This document shows positions 34,195 to 46,092 of a stretch of DNA of 64,000 nt, in pieces. The position numbers were made by a program, and so were the translations under genes. Below the pieces are notes generated by a model, which searched no databases, had not been told where the DNA came from, and saw only the letters and a program-made list of their open reading frames with translations. Every line of letters starts with the position of its first letter. Positions within the stretch are counted from its first letter, which is position 1. Source of the stretch: Onchidella celtica (Eukaryota; Mollusca; Gastropoda; Systellommatophora; Onchidiidae); contig OZ007571.1 in NCBI GenBank assembly GCA_963931925.1, positions 61,325,519 through 61,389,518 on the forward strand. Reading direction: 5' to 3'.

Positions 34195-34318
34195 CTGTCA
34201 AAGAAGAATATAAGTCTATTGTAGGGCACAAAAGACGTTTATTCAATAACACACACACCTGCTCTCGACTGGGGGAAGAGACGCAGTGCTTGGGGCTTGA
34301 CAGGCCCGGGGTTTTATA
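34195..34318 (-). repeat. 93-bp perfect direct repeat, copy B, with upstream TATA box
   Basis: The repeat spans 34287-34195. On the minus strand TATAAAAC (34318-34311) lies about 31 bases before the repeat begins, the spacing of a TATA box to a start site. The repeat ends GACAG|gtacgtgc, a good splice donor. It looks like an LTR R/U5 region or a TATA-driven first exon. Confidence 0.7.
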
Positions 34319-34944
34319 CGATTCTTTCCCATCCTCCCACGGTCTTGGGGGCGGGTCAGTCTAACTGTCGCTCACAGTTAAGCACTGTGATTGGAACACG
34401 CTCCTCTAAGACAAAATACTGAATGCCAAAATACCACATACCACAAATGTATTTAATTCTATGTTAAACTTAATAGCTCTGAATACGAAACATAAATAAA
34501 AGAACATACAACCAAATACACTATGAAGGGTGCAGAGTGGCCGTTATCGTGCCGGAGCACCGCAGAATCTAAACTCAGACTCAAAACTCAAACACACACA
34601 ACAAAAAAAAAACAAATCTCTTGACATCTAAGAAATTCATCAGTGCAACTTTAATTAACGGGGGTGGGGGGTGGGGATTATTTTCTTTCATTTTTATTTC
34701 ATGATAGATGTTGCCTGATCTGTGAGTGTGAGGAATATGTTCCAAATATTAGTGGGGAGCAGTGCACATTGGACTGCTGTGAAATGGTAAGAATGCAAGG
34801 TTAAATTTATAGGCTTCCCATTTTTTAAAATTAAAAATACAATAAAAGACTACATATGTAAAAAACAAAACAAAATATCACTAGACAGACTGTCATAGGA
34901 AGACAGAGCATAACAGGAAAAACTGACAGTGACAACGGCATTGC

Positions 34945-35560
34945 CTACACTTGTGCCCAGTCTTCTGCTCTCGAGAGAATTGACCCCACTGAAATCTTTT
35001 TAAAAATGATGTCCAAATATTTTACACAGTAGAGATGTGGTTGTCTTCGAGCTTCTTGGACAAACCTAACATAATCTGCAGGGCAGTAGTTGTGCATATT
35101 GTTCAGATGGCATTCGATGACTCTGTACACAGAATCTACTGCCACATTTTTCAAAATAAACAACTTTTTCATGGAACATTCGTGGAGAAGTAGATCAGGG
35201 GCAATTTCAATTCTGACTGGTGCAACCATCACAAAAAAATAACATAATGCATCAAAGCTTAAAGCTGACTGCAAACAATCAAAAATACTTGTAAAATCAA
35301 TGGCTGTTAGCCCACCCTGAGATTCATCCCATAGTTAATAGATGATGTTTTTTGTCGTAATGTCATAAAAAGAGACGTTATGTAAGCAAAGCTTCATCCT
35401 GTGGTAAAAGGCAGAAGCATTCAACATACGACACAGCAAGACAGCTCGCAGGTCCACTGAGATAACTTTAATATTTTGACTTTGTGCCTCGTGTTGGAGT
35501 TTTAACTTCTCTTCTCGTGCCCTATGGCATCGCATGGGCAGGGCTACACGGGCAATTGCT
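34945..35560 (-). pseudogene. Decayed DNA-transposon protein (DUF7869-like)
   Basis: Minus-strand reading from about 35560 gives HRAREEKLKLQHEAQS, ISVDLRAVLLCRMLNASAFY, KLCLHNVSFYDITTKN, an in-frame stop at the next codons, then LWDESQGGLTAIDF. Further on come VDSVYRVIECHLNN and NYCPADYVRFVQEARRQPH. This order (D.Q.VL..P..S..YY, LxVHN..VYD, LWDE..G, VDS.H..IE, Y.P.DY) is that of a widespread family of uncharacterised transposon proteins, from memory DUF7869. The stop and the lost central acidic residues show it is inactive. Confidence 0.65.
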
Positions 35561-36810
35561 CCAGGCGCGAAATTCTTAGGAGCGCAAAATTTCAAGAGGA
35601 AAAATAAATAAGGTAGTAGAAATGAAAAATAAAAAAACACCGCCCCTTCCTCCTCACACAGAAAATCTCTCAATGTTCGAACATTCTAGTTTTTCAACAT
35701 GATGCATGGGGCAAATAAACATTACGACATTCCATTTTACAGTATTTTGCTCACTAATTACAGGCATACTGTACTGTAACATAATGCCAATAAGAAGCGT
35801 GATTACCATTTTGAAGACTGTTGTAATGTTTCATAACTTGCATAAAAAAAGATTTAAATGATTAAAAATGTCATAATTTCACCAAGTAGTAACAGGCACC
35901 TTTACAGTCCGGCTTCTCCTTTCCTGCCGGCCTCATCTCCATGATGTGTATGACACTGATAGTTGCATTGAGTAAATTTTAAAATCCAACGTCATGGCTA
36001 AAATAATCCTTAAAATGCACGTGTGTCAAAGATGTTATGATATGGTTTAGATTTGCTTCGATGGGTGTACACGTGAAAGCTGCAAGTGAGTTTGACTTTG
36101 CTGTGACATGTTGAATCCTTTCAACTGTTTCATGGTTTGTACTGTAAGTTGCAAAAGAAGTTTCTCAAAACTTCAATTAAGCAAAATATATCAGAATGTG
36201 CAATGGGCCAAGAAAGACTAATTAACCTGACAAAACTGTCAATTGAGAGATTTCAATGTGGATTTCAATATGTGTACTTGAAAAGTTTGCACAAAGTAAA
36301 ACCAGGCTATTGTTCATAATGTTTAGTATACTAGGATTAGATGCATTTTACTTTAATTACATTAGTATTTTCTTAAAATACAATACCTGTGCTTGGCGGA
36401 TAGGGTTTCAATACTACCTTGTACCTGGCACTGGCAAGCCACTCTACGCCACTACTCTTATATAACTCAAGAGTGCAGAGCACTCCTATGCAGCTGCAGT
36501 GAATAGCTCTATATCAAAATGTTCTGCCATCTTTCACACAACCAAGCCGGCACTCAACATGTTCTGACATGTTGTAATTTGACTAGTCAATAAACAAAAC
36601 CCGAGGTTTCACAATGGAAACACTTTGCTTTTTCTGTTTCTTTTTTTAGCGCAGCAATAAGATGATAGCAAAAACTACTTTTCAATGCCCACTTTAATTG
36701 AACTATTTTTAAATTTTTGTTGTTGTTATTGTTGCTTTTCTGCACTGAATTCTGTTCGGAGGAACTAAAGAGATAAAGGAAAAAAGTGGATATAAAACAA
36801 AATAAAAAAA

Positions 36811-39800
36811 GTGGCACGGGGACTCCAGCACACATTACCCTCCATAGCTACACTACGTGTGCCGTTTGAATATGTGGTTGCGAGAGCACTTTTCCCATGA
36901 CATGGACGATCCTAAGTCTAATACTAAAGTACCAGTTACCCCTTAAGATCTAAGGAAGTAGGTTCTAATCCGTATGTTTTGTCCGGCCTACCCCCGACCA
37001 AACTCCACCCCGACTCTCAGTCCCTCGGTAGCGCCTCAAGGGAGGAAACTCGCCAGACCCTAAGCTTTACAGGCTAGTTGGGCATGACCAGCCGTGCGAG
37101 TACCTTGGTCGACCGCCGACCTCGACGCTACATGGAAGCAGGAGCCAGTAACCACCCGAGTTTCCCCAAAGTGGCTGTTCTGTACTATAAATAAATTTGG
37201 GTTTTTCTTATATGACACACAATCCATACATTGTCTGCCATTATGGGTTTGACCTCATTATGCATAAACTCATATATTAAATTTATTCCTTTATTAACCT
37301 TACTCAAAACTTTTTGTTTTCATTCAAACTCTTGGGTTTATTATTATTCCTTAAAGATATGCACCTCCTGATAAACAGACTTCAAAATTTTGAAGTTTCA
37401 AAATATTAACAACCCGAGGACACGATTATCTACCTTTGCCCTTGACACTGTCTTGGCCTTATTATAAACCGGAAGTGGAAATCGATACTACTTAATTAGT
37501 CGACTTCCAATAACTTCGTTGAATATGGCAAAGAAATCAATACTTATTTCTAAAAAAAACCCTCCACATCTCCATCTTCTCTCTCTACATTTACATTTTC
37601 CTCATCATACCTTTTTTCTATGGTTTTTTTTTTTTCTTGTTTTTAAATGTCCGCATGACTTGGGTATGACATCATCATCCAGTTTGAAGGGAACCAAAAT
37701 CGATACCAAAAAGACATAAAATCGGAAGGAAACAGGTTAAGCACACTTAACAATATTAACTCCTCGAGATTTGAAAATGAAAATAAGATATAAATTAATA
37801 AGGGTTGAGACAAGAAACATAGCAGAAAATGAAATGCATGAACAAGTTGTACATGCGACCTCGGACTTTTTCTGTATCATACATTTTCAAATATTTACCG
37901 AATAAGAACAATGCAAAAAAAGAAATTTTGGAGAACAGATTTTTTTGTTGTGATCACAAACTGAAATAATGCAATGGCCAAATCACAATAATCATTATGG
38001 AGAAATAAAGCAATTTGTCACTTGGATGGAAAAAAAACAAAAATGACGAGTCTCTGAAATGAAAATTGCATTCCCCCAAAAAGGAATAAATCTATATAGA
38101 ATGCACAAATTCTCTACCTTTGAAACCAGAATGCTTTTTTATTAGGCCACTTAGAATAACCAAATTTTGCACATAGGTTTCAAATACTGTAGAGGGCTCT
38201 TTGAAGTTGGATTTTTTTATTCGTTTTGTTTTTCAATTTTTTAAAGTTTTCTTTGGGTCTTTGACTGCTCTTATCCGCTCCCTCTTTTTACCAAGAGCAC
38301 ATGACCCATGATGTGAACACTTTATGCCGGCTGATGTAAACTAGTCAGCATGCTTGTGGTGAAGTTAGAATACAGAAATACCTGCTACAGAGGTAGAAAG
38401 TGATGGGGCGGGGCATAGGTTGGGGGTCTGCGCAGATCATGGTTTTTATGCTTGTATAAATATACAATACTAAAATGAACCCTGTATAATATGTTTTGTG
38501 AGTGCTTACATCTACACTTATTCCATTTGCACAAAGCCTGATTGTAAAATGAATCTTACCATGCTGTAATTTAATGATCTGTGGCCGTATGCATGAACTG
38601 TACATAATTGGTTACATGGTGGATAAGCCCAATGCATCCGTGCAAAATACTAATCGACATGCCAGAACTTTGCATAAGCCTACATACATATGTAAAAGGG
38701 GGTTCGTAACTTTACACTTTGTACGAGGATGACTATGTCAGCAAAACAAGCATAGAAAAGTGGCATCTATTTCTGAGCCCAATCGCTATCACCATCAATC
38801 CTGAAAGAACAAATCCTATTCCCGCCTTACAGATCTACTGAGAAAATCTGCCCTTTCAATAGAATTTGCACCATTGACTCAACGAATTTGGTCCGAAATC
38901 TGATAGAGATCTACTTAAGATTAAGAAAAGACAGAGAAGCGCTTAATTTCTCCTTCTTTGTGTCAACGCTGATATCCTCATTTGATTGAAAGTAATAATT
39001 CTAATTAGCATTCTGTTACTAATGAAAATGAAACTTCAAAATCCATAGTTGATGTTGTCTCCAACGTGGGTTTAATGTTTTCAAGAAATGTGGAAGAGAG
39101 GAAAAAGAAATTTTCGTCATCAATTTTAACTTAAACAAAAAAGTTTCCACTTCAGAAAATGATAATAGTAATATTGTGTGACAAAATATTAGTTACTTTC
39201 TTTGTTTTCTCCATTTCAAATAATGAGATGATAAAGAGCAAGAACATGCTACAATCAATGCCAAAGTGTACACCCTATTCGCCTCGCAGTCAACAGGATC
39301 CGTTTTGTTTACAGCATTGCGGCCAACACATGAGTGAATTTGTCACAGTGTCCAGTGCCTGGTATTGGCTGACACAAGTTCTGTGCATGCATAATGATTA
39401 TTTTTGTTACAGCGGTTACTGGCTACTGATGCATAGGTAGGGGCAGATGTAACTTTTGTTCATGCATACCAACTAAATTTGAGTTTACACCGAGCTGGCT
39501 GTAAGCACTATTGAGCCTGCACCATGATGCAAGTTCATGCATACAGCCACTGATATGTACTGACTGAATGAATGAATGATGAGTTCCTTTGTCTGGCCAG
39601 TGCCTGAAAAAAATTCCAACTTTTTCAGCCGTACCATGAAAAAATAAAATGCACTGCCACAGATAGCATTTCCATCCAGAAACCAGGCATCGTCTGGCCG
39701 GGTGAGCTGCCTTGAAACAAAATGTTATTTCTTTAATCAACCAGAAATTAAAAGTGGGCATTAAATAAAACGTGTGCCATCTACATGTGTGAATTCATGT

Positions 39801-42800
39801 GTCTAAGCTTCATAGAACTTACATGTGATTAAAAGTGGAAATAGGTCATTCCACTTTCTTACGATACAGTCATAAGTGAAAGCCAGATGGGACTATGTTT
39901 TATTCCAGTTTGGCCAAATGGTGCTAATTACTTTAGTAAAAACCAACCAAACAATGACCGATACACTTTTTTCTGCTACAGCTGGATAAAGAATATGTTG
40001 TAAGACATTCTAAGAAGTACACATGAATATATATATATTGTCCAGTTGTCATCAAAATTATTCTATTAACTGAATTTTTTTTAAAATAAAGAGTTAATCT
40101 TACTTGACCCCTGTAGAAACTAGAAGATTAGATGATTCAAGATATTTTGATCACTTACACTTATCATATACCATTTGTGAACATTAGTGAAACCTGGCGT
40201 CATCTGGCCGAGTGAGCTTCATTTGTTCTTCTTTTCAAAGCCTTGTAACAGAATCTTATTTTCTGAATCAACTAGAAATTAAAACTGCACTAAATAAGAG
40301 CATGCTATCTTCATGTGAGAATTCATGTGTGCTAGCTTCATAGAACTTGTGCGCGAGGACTCAAAGAGGTGATATGCAAGTCCCCTTTCTTAAGGTACAC
40401 CCACAAGTGATAGGCAGACAGGATTACACTTTGTTCTGATTTGCAAACAATGCTAACTATTAATTTAGTAAACACCGCACAAAGGATAGGTTGTAAAATA
40501 TTCTAAAAAGTACACTTGAAAATGTTTGGTAAAGATGGCATCAAATTATACTATTTAATGGATCTTTTAAAAAAATAAAGAGTTAAGATTACTTTACCAC
40601 ATTACCACATTCTCTAATGTTCACAAATGATATGTGTTAAATGCATTGGATCGTCTTTCCTTTGTGTAAGTGATCAAAGTATTTTGAATCATTTCATGTT
40701 CTAGTTTCTACAGGGGTCAAACAACATTAACTCTTTATTTTTGTAAAAGTTCAGTTAATAGAATCAAGTTGATTCCAACTGGACTACATATTCAAGAGAA
40801 GTTTTTAGAATGTTTTGCAACGTATTCTTTATCCAGCTGTAGCAGAAAAAAGTGTATCGATCATTGTTCGGACGATGTTTACTAAAGTAATTAGCATCGT
40901 TTGGCCTAACTGGAACAAAGCATAGTCCCATCTGGCGGTCCCTTGTGACCATAATTATTGTAAGAAATTGCCACTTACTTCTGGGACAAAAATTGACATT
41001 ACACATGCCCAGAACTTGTGTCGGCCAATCCCAACCACTTGGCACTGTGACAAATTTGCAGTAATGATGTAAACAAAACTGAGACTGCTGACTGCGAGGC
41101 GAATAGGCTGTACACTTTGGTATTCATTGTAGCATGTTCTTGTTCCTTATCATCTCACCGTTTGAAATAGAGAAAACAAAGAAAGTAACTAATATTTTAT
41201 CCCACAATATTATTATTATCATTTTGTGAAGTGGAAACTTTTTTGTTGGTTTTGTTGATGAAAATTTCATTTTCCTCTCCTCCACACTTCTTGAAAATAT
41301 TAAACTCACGTTGGAGACAGCATCAGCAATGGTTTTCAAAGTTTCGTTATCATTAGTCACAGAATGTTGCACCTTGCTAATTAGAATTATTACATTCAAT
41401 AAAATAAGGATAGTAGAGTTGTCACACACAGAGTAGGAGAAAGTAAGCACTTCTCAGTCTTTTCTTAATTTTAGGTAGATCTCAATCAAATTTTGGATTA
41501 AATACATTGTCAGTTATGCAAATTCTTTTCAAAGGGCATATTTTCTCAGTAGATCTGTAATGCGGCAATAGGATTTGTTTTTTCAAAATTGACAGTGATG
41601 GCGATCAGGCTCAATAGCAAATGACACTTTCCTATGCTTGTTAAGCATTGCGTAACTGATTTAGTCATCCTCGGATAAAGTGTAAAGTTATGAACCCTTT
41701 TTACACATGTATATAGGCTTATGCAAAGTTCTAGCATGCCAAGTAGTGTGTTGCATGCACCGATGTGTTGCACCGATGCACCGATGGGCCGATCCACCAA
41801 GTAACCAGTTATGTACAGTTCATGAATACGGCCACAGATCATTAAATTACAGCATGGTGAGACTCATTTTACAATCAAACTTTGTGCAAATGGAATAAGT
41901 GTAGATGTAAGCACTTACAAAATATATATATAGGGTGCATTTTAGTATTTTATATTTATACAAGCATAAAAGCCACTGCCCTGGCCCATCATTTTCTACC
42001 CTCTGTAGCAGGTATTCCTATCTTCTAACTTCACTGTGAGCACGCTGACTAGTTTACATCAGCTGGCACGAAGTGTTCACACCATGGTCATGTGCTCCTG
42101 AAAAAAACGGGATCAGAGGAGAGCAGTCAACAACCCAAAGAAAACTCAAAATAAATTATTTCTTAAAAACCCATACTTCTACGCATCCTCCACAGTAATT
42201 GAAACCTACATGCAAAATTTGGTTGCAGTAGGTGACCTAATGAAAAAGCCTCTTTGGGTTCAAAAGTGGAGAATGTGTGCATTGTATACAGAGATTTATT
42301 CATTTTTTTTGATGAATGCCAATTTCATTTCGGAGACTCATCATTTTTGCTTTTTCTCCATCCAGCTGACAAATTGCTTTTATTTATCTGTCATGGTTAT
42401 TGTGATCTGGCCGTTGCATTATTTCAGATTGTGATCACAATAAAAAAAATTTGTTCTCTAGGATTTTTTCTTTTTTTTTCATTATTCTTATTCGGTAAAT
42501 ATTTGAAAATGTACAATTCGGAAAAAGGTCGAGGTCGCATATACAACTGGCTCATGCCTTTCATTTTCTGCTATGTTTCTTGTCTCAACAGATATTAATT
42601 TGCATCTTATTTCCATTTTCAAATCTCAGCGAGTTAAGATTGTTAAGTGTGCTTAACCTGTCTCCTTCCGAATTTTATGTCTTTTTGGTATCGAGTTTGG
42701 TTCCCTTCATACCGTATGATGATGTCATACCCAAGTCATGAGGACATTTAAAAATAAGAAGAAAAAAGGTATGATCAAGAAAATGTGAATGTAGAGAGAG

Positions 42801-43571
42801 AAGATGGAGATGTGGAGGGTTTTTTCAAAAATAAGTGTTTGATTTCTTTGCCATATTAAACGAAGTTATTGGCAATCGATTAATTAAGTAGTATCGATTT
42901 CCACTTCCTGTTTGTAATAAAAACCAAGACAGTGTCAAGGGCAAAGGTAGATAATCGTGTCCTCGGGTTGTTAATATTTTGAAACTTCAAAATTTTGAAG
43001 TCTGTTGATCAGGAGGTGCATATCTTTAAGGAATAATAATAAACCCAAGTGTTTGAATGGAAACAAAAAGTTTTGAGTAAGATTAATAAAGGAATAAATT
43101 TAATATATGAGTTTATGCATAATGAGATCAAACCCATAATGGCAGACAATGTATGGATTGTGTGTCATATAAGAAAAACCCAAATTTATTTATAGTACAG
43201 AACAGCCACTTTGGGGAAACTCGGGTGGTTACTGGCTCCTGCTTCCATGTCACGTCGAGGTCGGCGGTCGACCAAGGTACTCGCACGGCTAGTCATGCCC
43301 AACTAGCCTGTAAAGCTTAGGGTCTGGCGAGTTTCCTCCCTTAAGGCGCAACTGAGGGACTGAGAGTTGGGGTGGAGTTTGGTCGGGGGTAGGCCGGACA
43401 AAACATACGGATTAGAACCTACTTCCTTAGATCTTAAGGGGTAACTATTACTTTAGGGTATTAGACTTAGGATCGTCCATGTCATGGGAAAAGTGCTCTC
43501 GCAACCACATATTCAAACGGCACACGTAGTGTAGCTATGTAGGGTACTGTGTGCTGGAGTCCCCGTGCCAC
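36811..43571. repeat. Giant imperfect palindrome, arms about 3 kb
   Basis: Outer ends GTGGCACGGGGACTCCAGCA and its complement at 43571. The arms (36811 to about 40195; about 40605 to 43571) match nearly continuously, for example 37380-37460 with 42940-43015, 38330-38420 with 41970-42060, and 39160-39260 with 41120-41220. The loop is about 410 bp. The left arm has an extra segment near 39410-39840. No coding gene is recognised in either arm. Confidence 0.93.
38579..39553. mobile_element. GTGGCC-family MITE inside the palindrome's left arm
   Basis: Ends CTGTGGCCGTATGCATGAAC and (inverted) CAGTGGCTGTATGCATGAAC, clearly related to 11912-12452. The right arm carries the outer part of the same element (about 40988-41834), so the insertion predates the inverted duplication. 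Confidence 0.7.
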
Positions 43572-44305
43572 TTTTTTTGTTTGTTATTTATTTATTTTTT
43601 TTTAAATTCTGACACAACAGTAGTGACAATTTTTATCTCCTGTTTTTTTTTGTGTTCAGTTGTGTGTAATGAAGGTTTTTTTTTTAATTTATAGTTATTT
43701 AAGGTATTTCTGGTTAACCTTATGGTTTTCTGGAAGAAGACCTTGATCTAATTACAAAGCCAAAGAGAGAAAAGACTCATTTGTGTTATCTGCTCACCTA
43801 TAGCTCATTACTAAGTAACCGAATGCTTTTCGTATGCACTGCTGAGAACGGGTCATGGGATTGAATCAGTTAAGAGAAATGTCTACTATTGACGCGAGGG
43901 AATCTGTGGACAAAATGGTGTTGTGATTAATATTTGTTGATATGGTCTTGACATGGATTATCCCATGATGCACTGTGCTGTAGGTGATGTCTATGAACCA
44001 GTGACGTATTCTGCTTGGAAAATACTTGGATAATAATTGAGTCTTCTGAATTTATCGCTGCTCGATATTATCCCCCCCCCCCCCCCGAAAAAAACAGCAA
44101 ACTGAAGAACAATAACAGCAACAATAAATCCGATCATAAAATCACTTTCTCATGGTCAATGCGGGGTTTTAAACTGTGTTCAGATGACTACAGGATATGC
44201 AATGTGGAATGTGCTTTCAAATGAATAGCCTCATCGATGGCGATAGATATTTTCAGTCTGACATTGTATTAGAATAATAATGGCGGAAATCATAAACAGA
44301 AGATC

Positions 44306-44415
44306 ATTTTTAGCTAGATGTTCGCCATATTTCACCAAGGTTCCTTGCCATGTCACTTCACGTACGCGTATTATTGAATTTATTGAGTTGTGCTATGTGT
44401 TTATGTAATGATGCG
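44306..44415 (+). repeat. Retroelement 3'-tail family, copy 3 (inverted)
   Basis: The reverse complement shares ATAACTCAATAAA-type, TGAAGTGACA.GG.AAGGAACC and GTGAAATATGGC words with 13960-14045. Confidence 0.6.
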
Positions 44416-45424
44416 TAAGTTACGTAAGACAATTGTAACGTGCATGCGTTCTAAATGCTCTGTGAAAAGAGAATTTCTCTCATTGGATCATAGAGTGATT
44501 CTCATCTTATCTTTAGCAAAAGACACTCGGTAACTCGAACTTCTGAACCACGATCCAATTTTTTTTTTTTCTAAATCAATGGTTTCAGCCAGATTGACAC
44601 ACAATAATGAACCAATGTTGGCATTTGGGGCAAAGGTCATTTCAGTGCTTGTTTTTGATTGGTTCTTAAATACAGACAACTTTAGATGATGGTCAGCTTG
44701 TGAGAAAATGAGATAATAATTGCAAATTTGTTGAGCTCAAGCTGCCGGGTTGGGAGCAACCCAGTGGGAGAAAGTTTGCCATGGGGTTGGGCTTCCAACT
44801 TGTCTGTTAAAACTTGAATGAAGGTTCTCCCCCTATAACAGATTTTGCCAGTTCCTTTTAGATCGCCCTGACAGTTAGGTATTTGGCATGAAATAACAAT
44901 TTTTCTTGAAAAATGTTTATTAAATAAGGATCAAGAACAAACCCCCCCGCCCCCCCCCCCACCTCTCAGCCTATAATTTATGCGGCTTTCAAATCCTAAA
45001 AGATTAAGCATCGCATTGGCAGACTATTGATTATAAATAACTAATTATTGGATCCTAAAGACAGCATTTCATCTTCCCTTTCTTTAAACAAAAAAATGCA
45101 TGCTTTGTAAAGAATAAATGCATTAATAAATGAATAGGACAACTAATAACTAAAACAAAATGGGCACGTGTATTGCTTTTGAAAATAATTTTAACTGATT
45201 TTATCATGTATATTGAATTTAATCATATTTTTATAAATAAATTATTACAGTTGTGCACTAATTTTGCAGTTGAAACCCACGACCATGCACAGATAAACAT
45301 AATTATTATTATTAAGCAAATAAAACTTTACTTGAGTCAGATATGGGAATTTTCTCCATCCACGTGTACATCAGCGGTTCACTAGAATCGACTCCTCTGC
45401 ACGTACGCGTTTAGAGCCTGCCAG

Positions 45425-45528
<104 letters not shown>

Positions 45529-46089
45529 TCTCAGTCTGTCTGTCTACGTATCTACGTGTCTGTCTGTCTATCTATCCATCTATCTGTCTTTTTGTCTGTC
45601 CGTATAGGCCTACATGTCTGTCTATCTACCTAGATCTATCTATGGAGATCTGTTGTCCATAATATCTGTGTTGTCTATCTATCCATCTGTCTGCCTGCCT
45701 TTCTGTTTGTCTGTCTCACTCTCTCTATAGGCACGTCCGAAAGTTAAGGACTCCACCGTAGCCAATTTACCAGACTTTGCCCCCCCCCCCCATTTTTTTG
45801 TTTCCGTATTAATTTCTCCGTAACATCGTGCCCATTGAGTCTACGGCATAAAGACCGATACCCAAATCAAGGGACATCATGCAATATTGCAAAGGGATGT
45901 TTCATTTCTACACTTCCGGGCAATACTGTGGCAAGCTAACCACGCTTCGAAGTCCGACAGTTTATTAAATTGTAGTTCATAGGATCTGTATTAGAGTCTA
46001 CGTAGTGTGAAATTTGTCTAAGTTAGACTGACTATAGCGATAGAGCTAGCTGGTTGACTTGACGTGATTAACATTTTGAGGCTGACAAA

Positions 46090-46092
46090 ATG
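46090..46092 (+). CDS. LTV1: Proposed LTV1 exon 1 end: lone start codon before the donor
   Basis: GACAAAATG|gtaagatc: a good Kozak context (A at -3, G at +4) directly at a consensus donor. Exon 2 begins in phase 0 with PKP..., which needs a Met upstream. No in-frame ATG occurs at the start of exon 2. The implied intron 1 is 5.46 kb. The transcription start is not located. Confidence 0.5.

Larger units (their letters stand above)
31317..36810. other. Intergenic DNA between the divergent genes, dehydratase side
   Basis: No host coding exon recognised. It contains the candidate first exon (32589-32700), a CA-rich tract near 33320-33350, an AG microsatellite, the 93-bp direct repeats and a transposon-protein pseudogene. 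Confidence 0.5.

Noticed and set aside
36587..37719. Short open frames near the left end of the palindrome
   Set aside because: Low-complexity composition (Asn, Phe, Ser runs) from A/T tracts.
39159..39440. Open frame in the palindrome's left arm, repeated inverted at 41124-41450
   Set aside because: The shared frame only reflects the inverted repeat; frames diverge at both ends and no protein family is recognised.
43060..43571. Separate promoter-like GC block in the right palindrome arm
   Set aside because: It is the inverted copy of 36840-37190; counted once as part of the palindrome.
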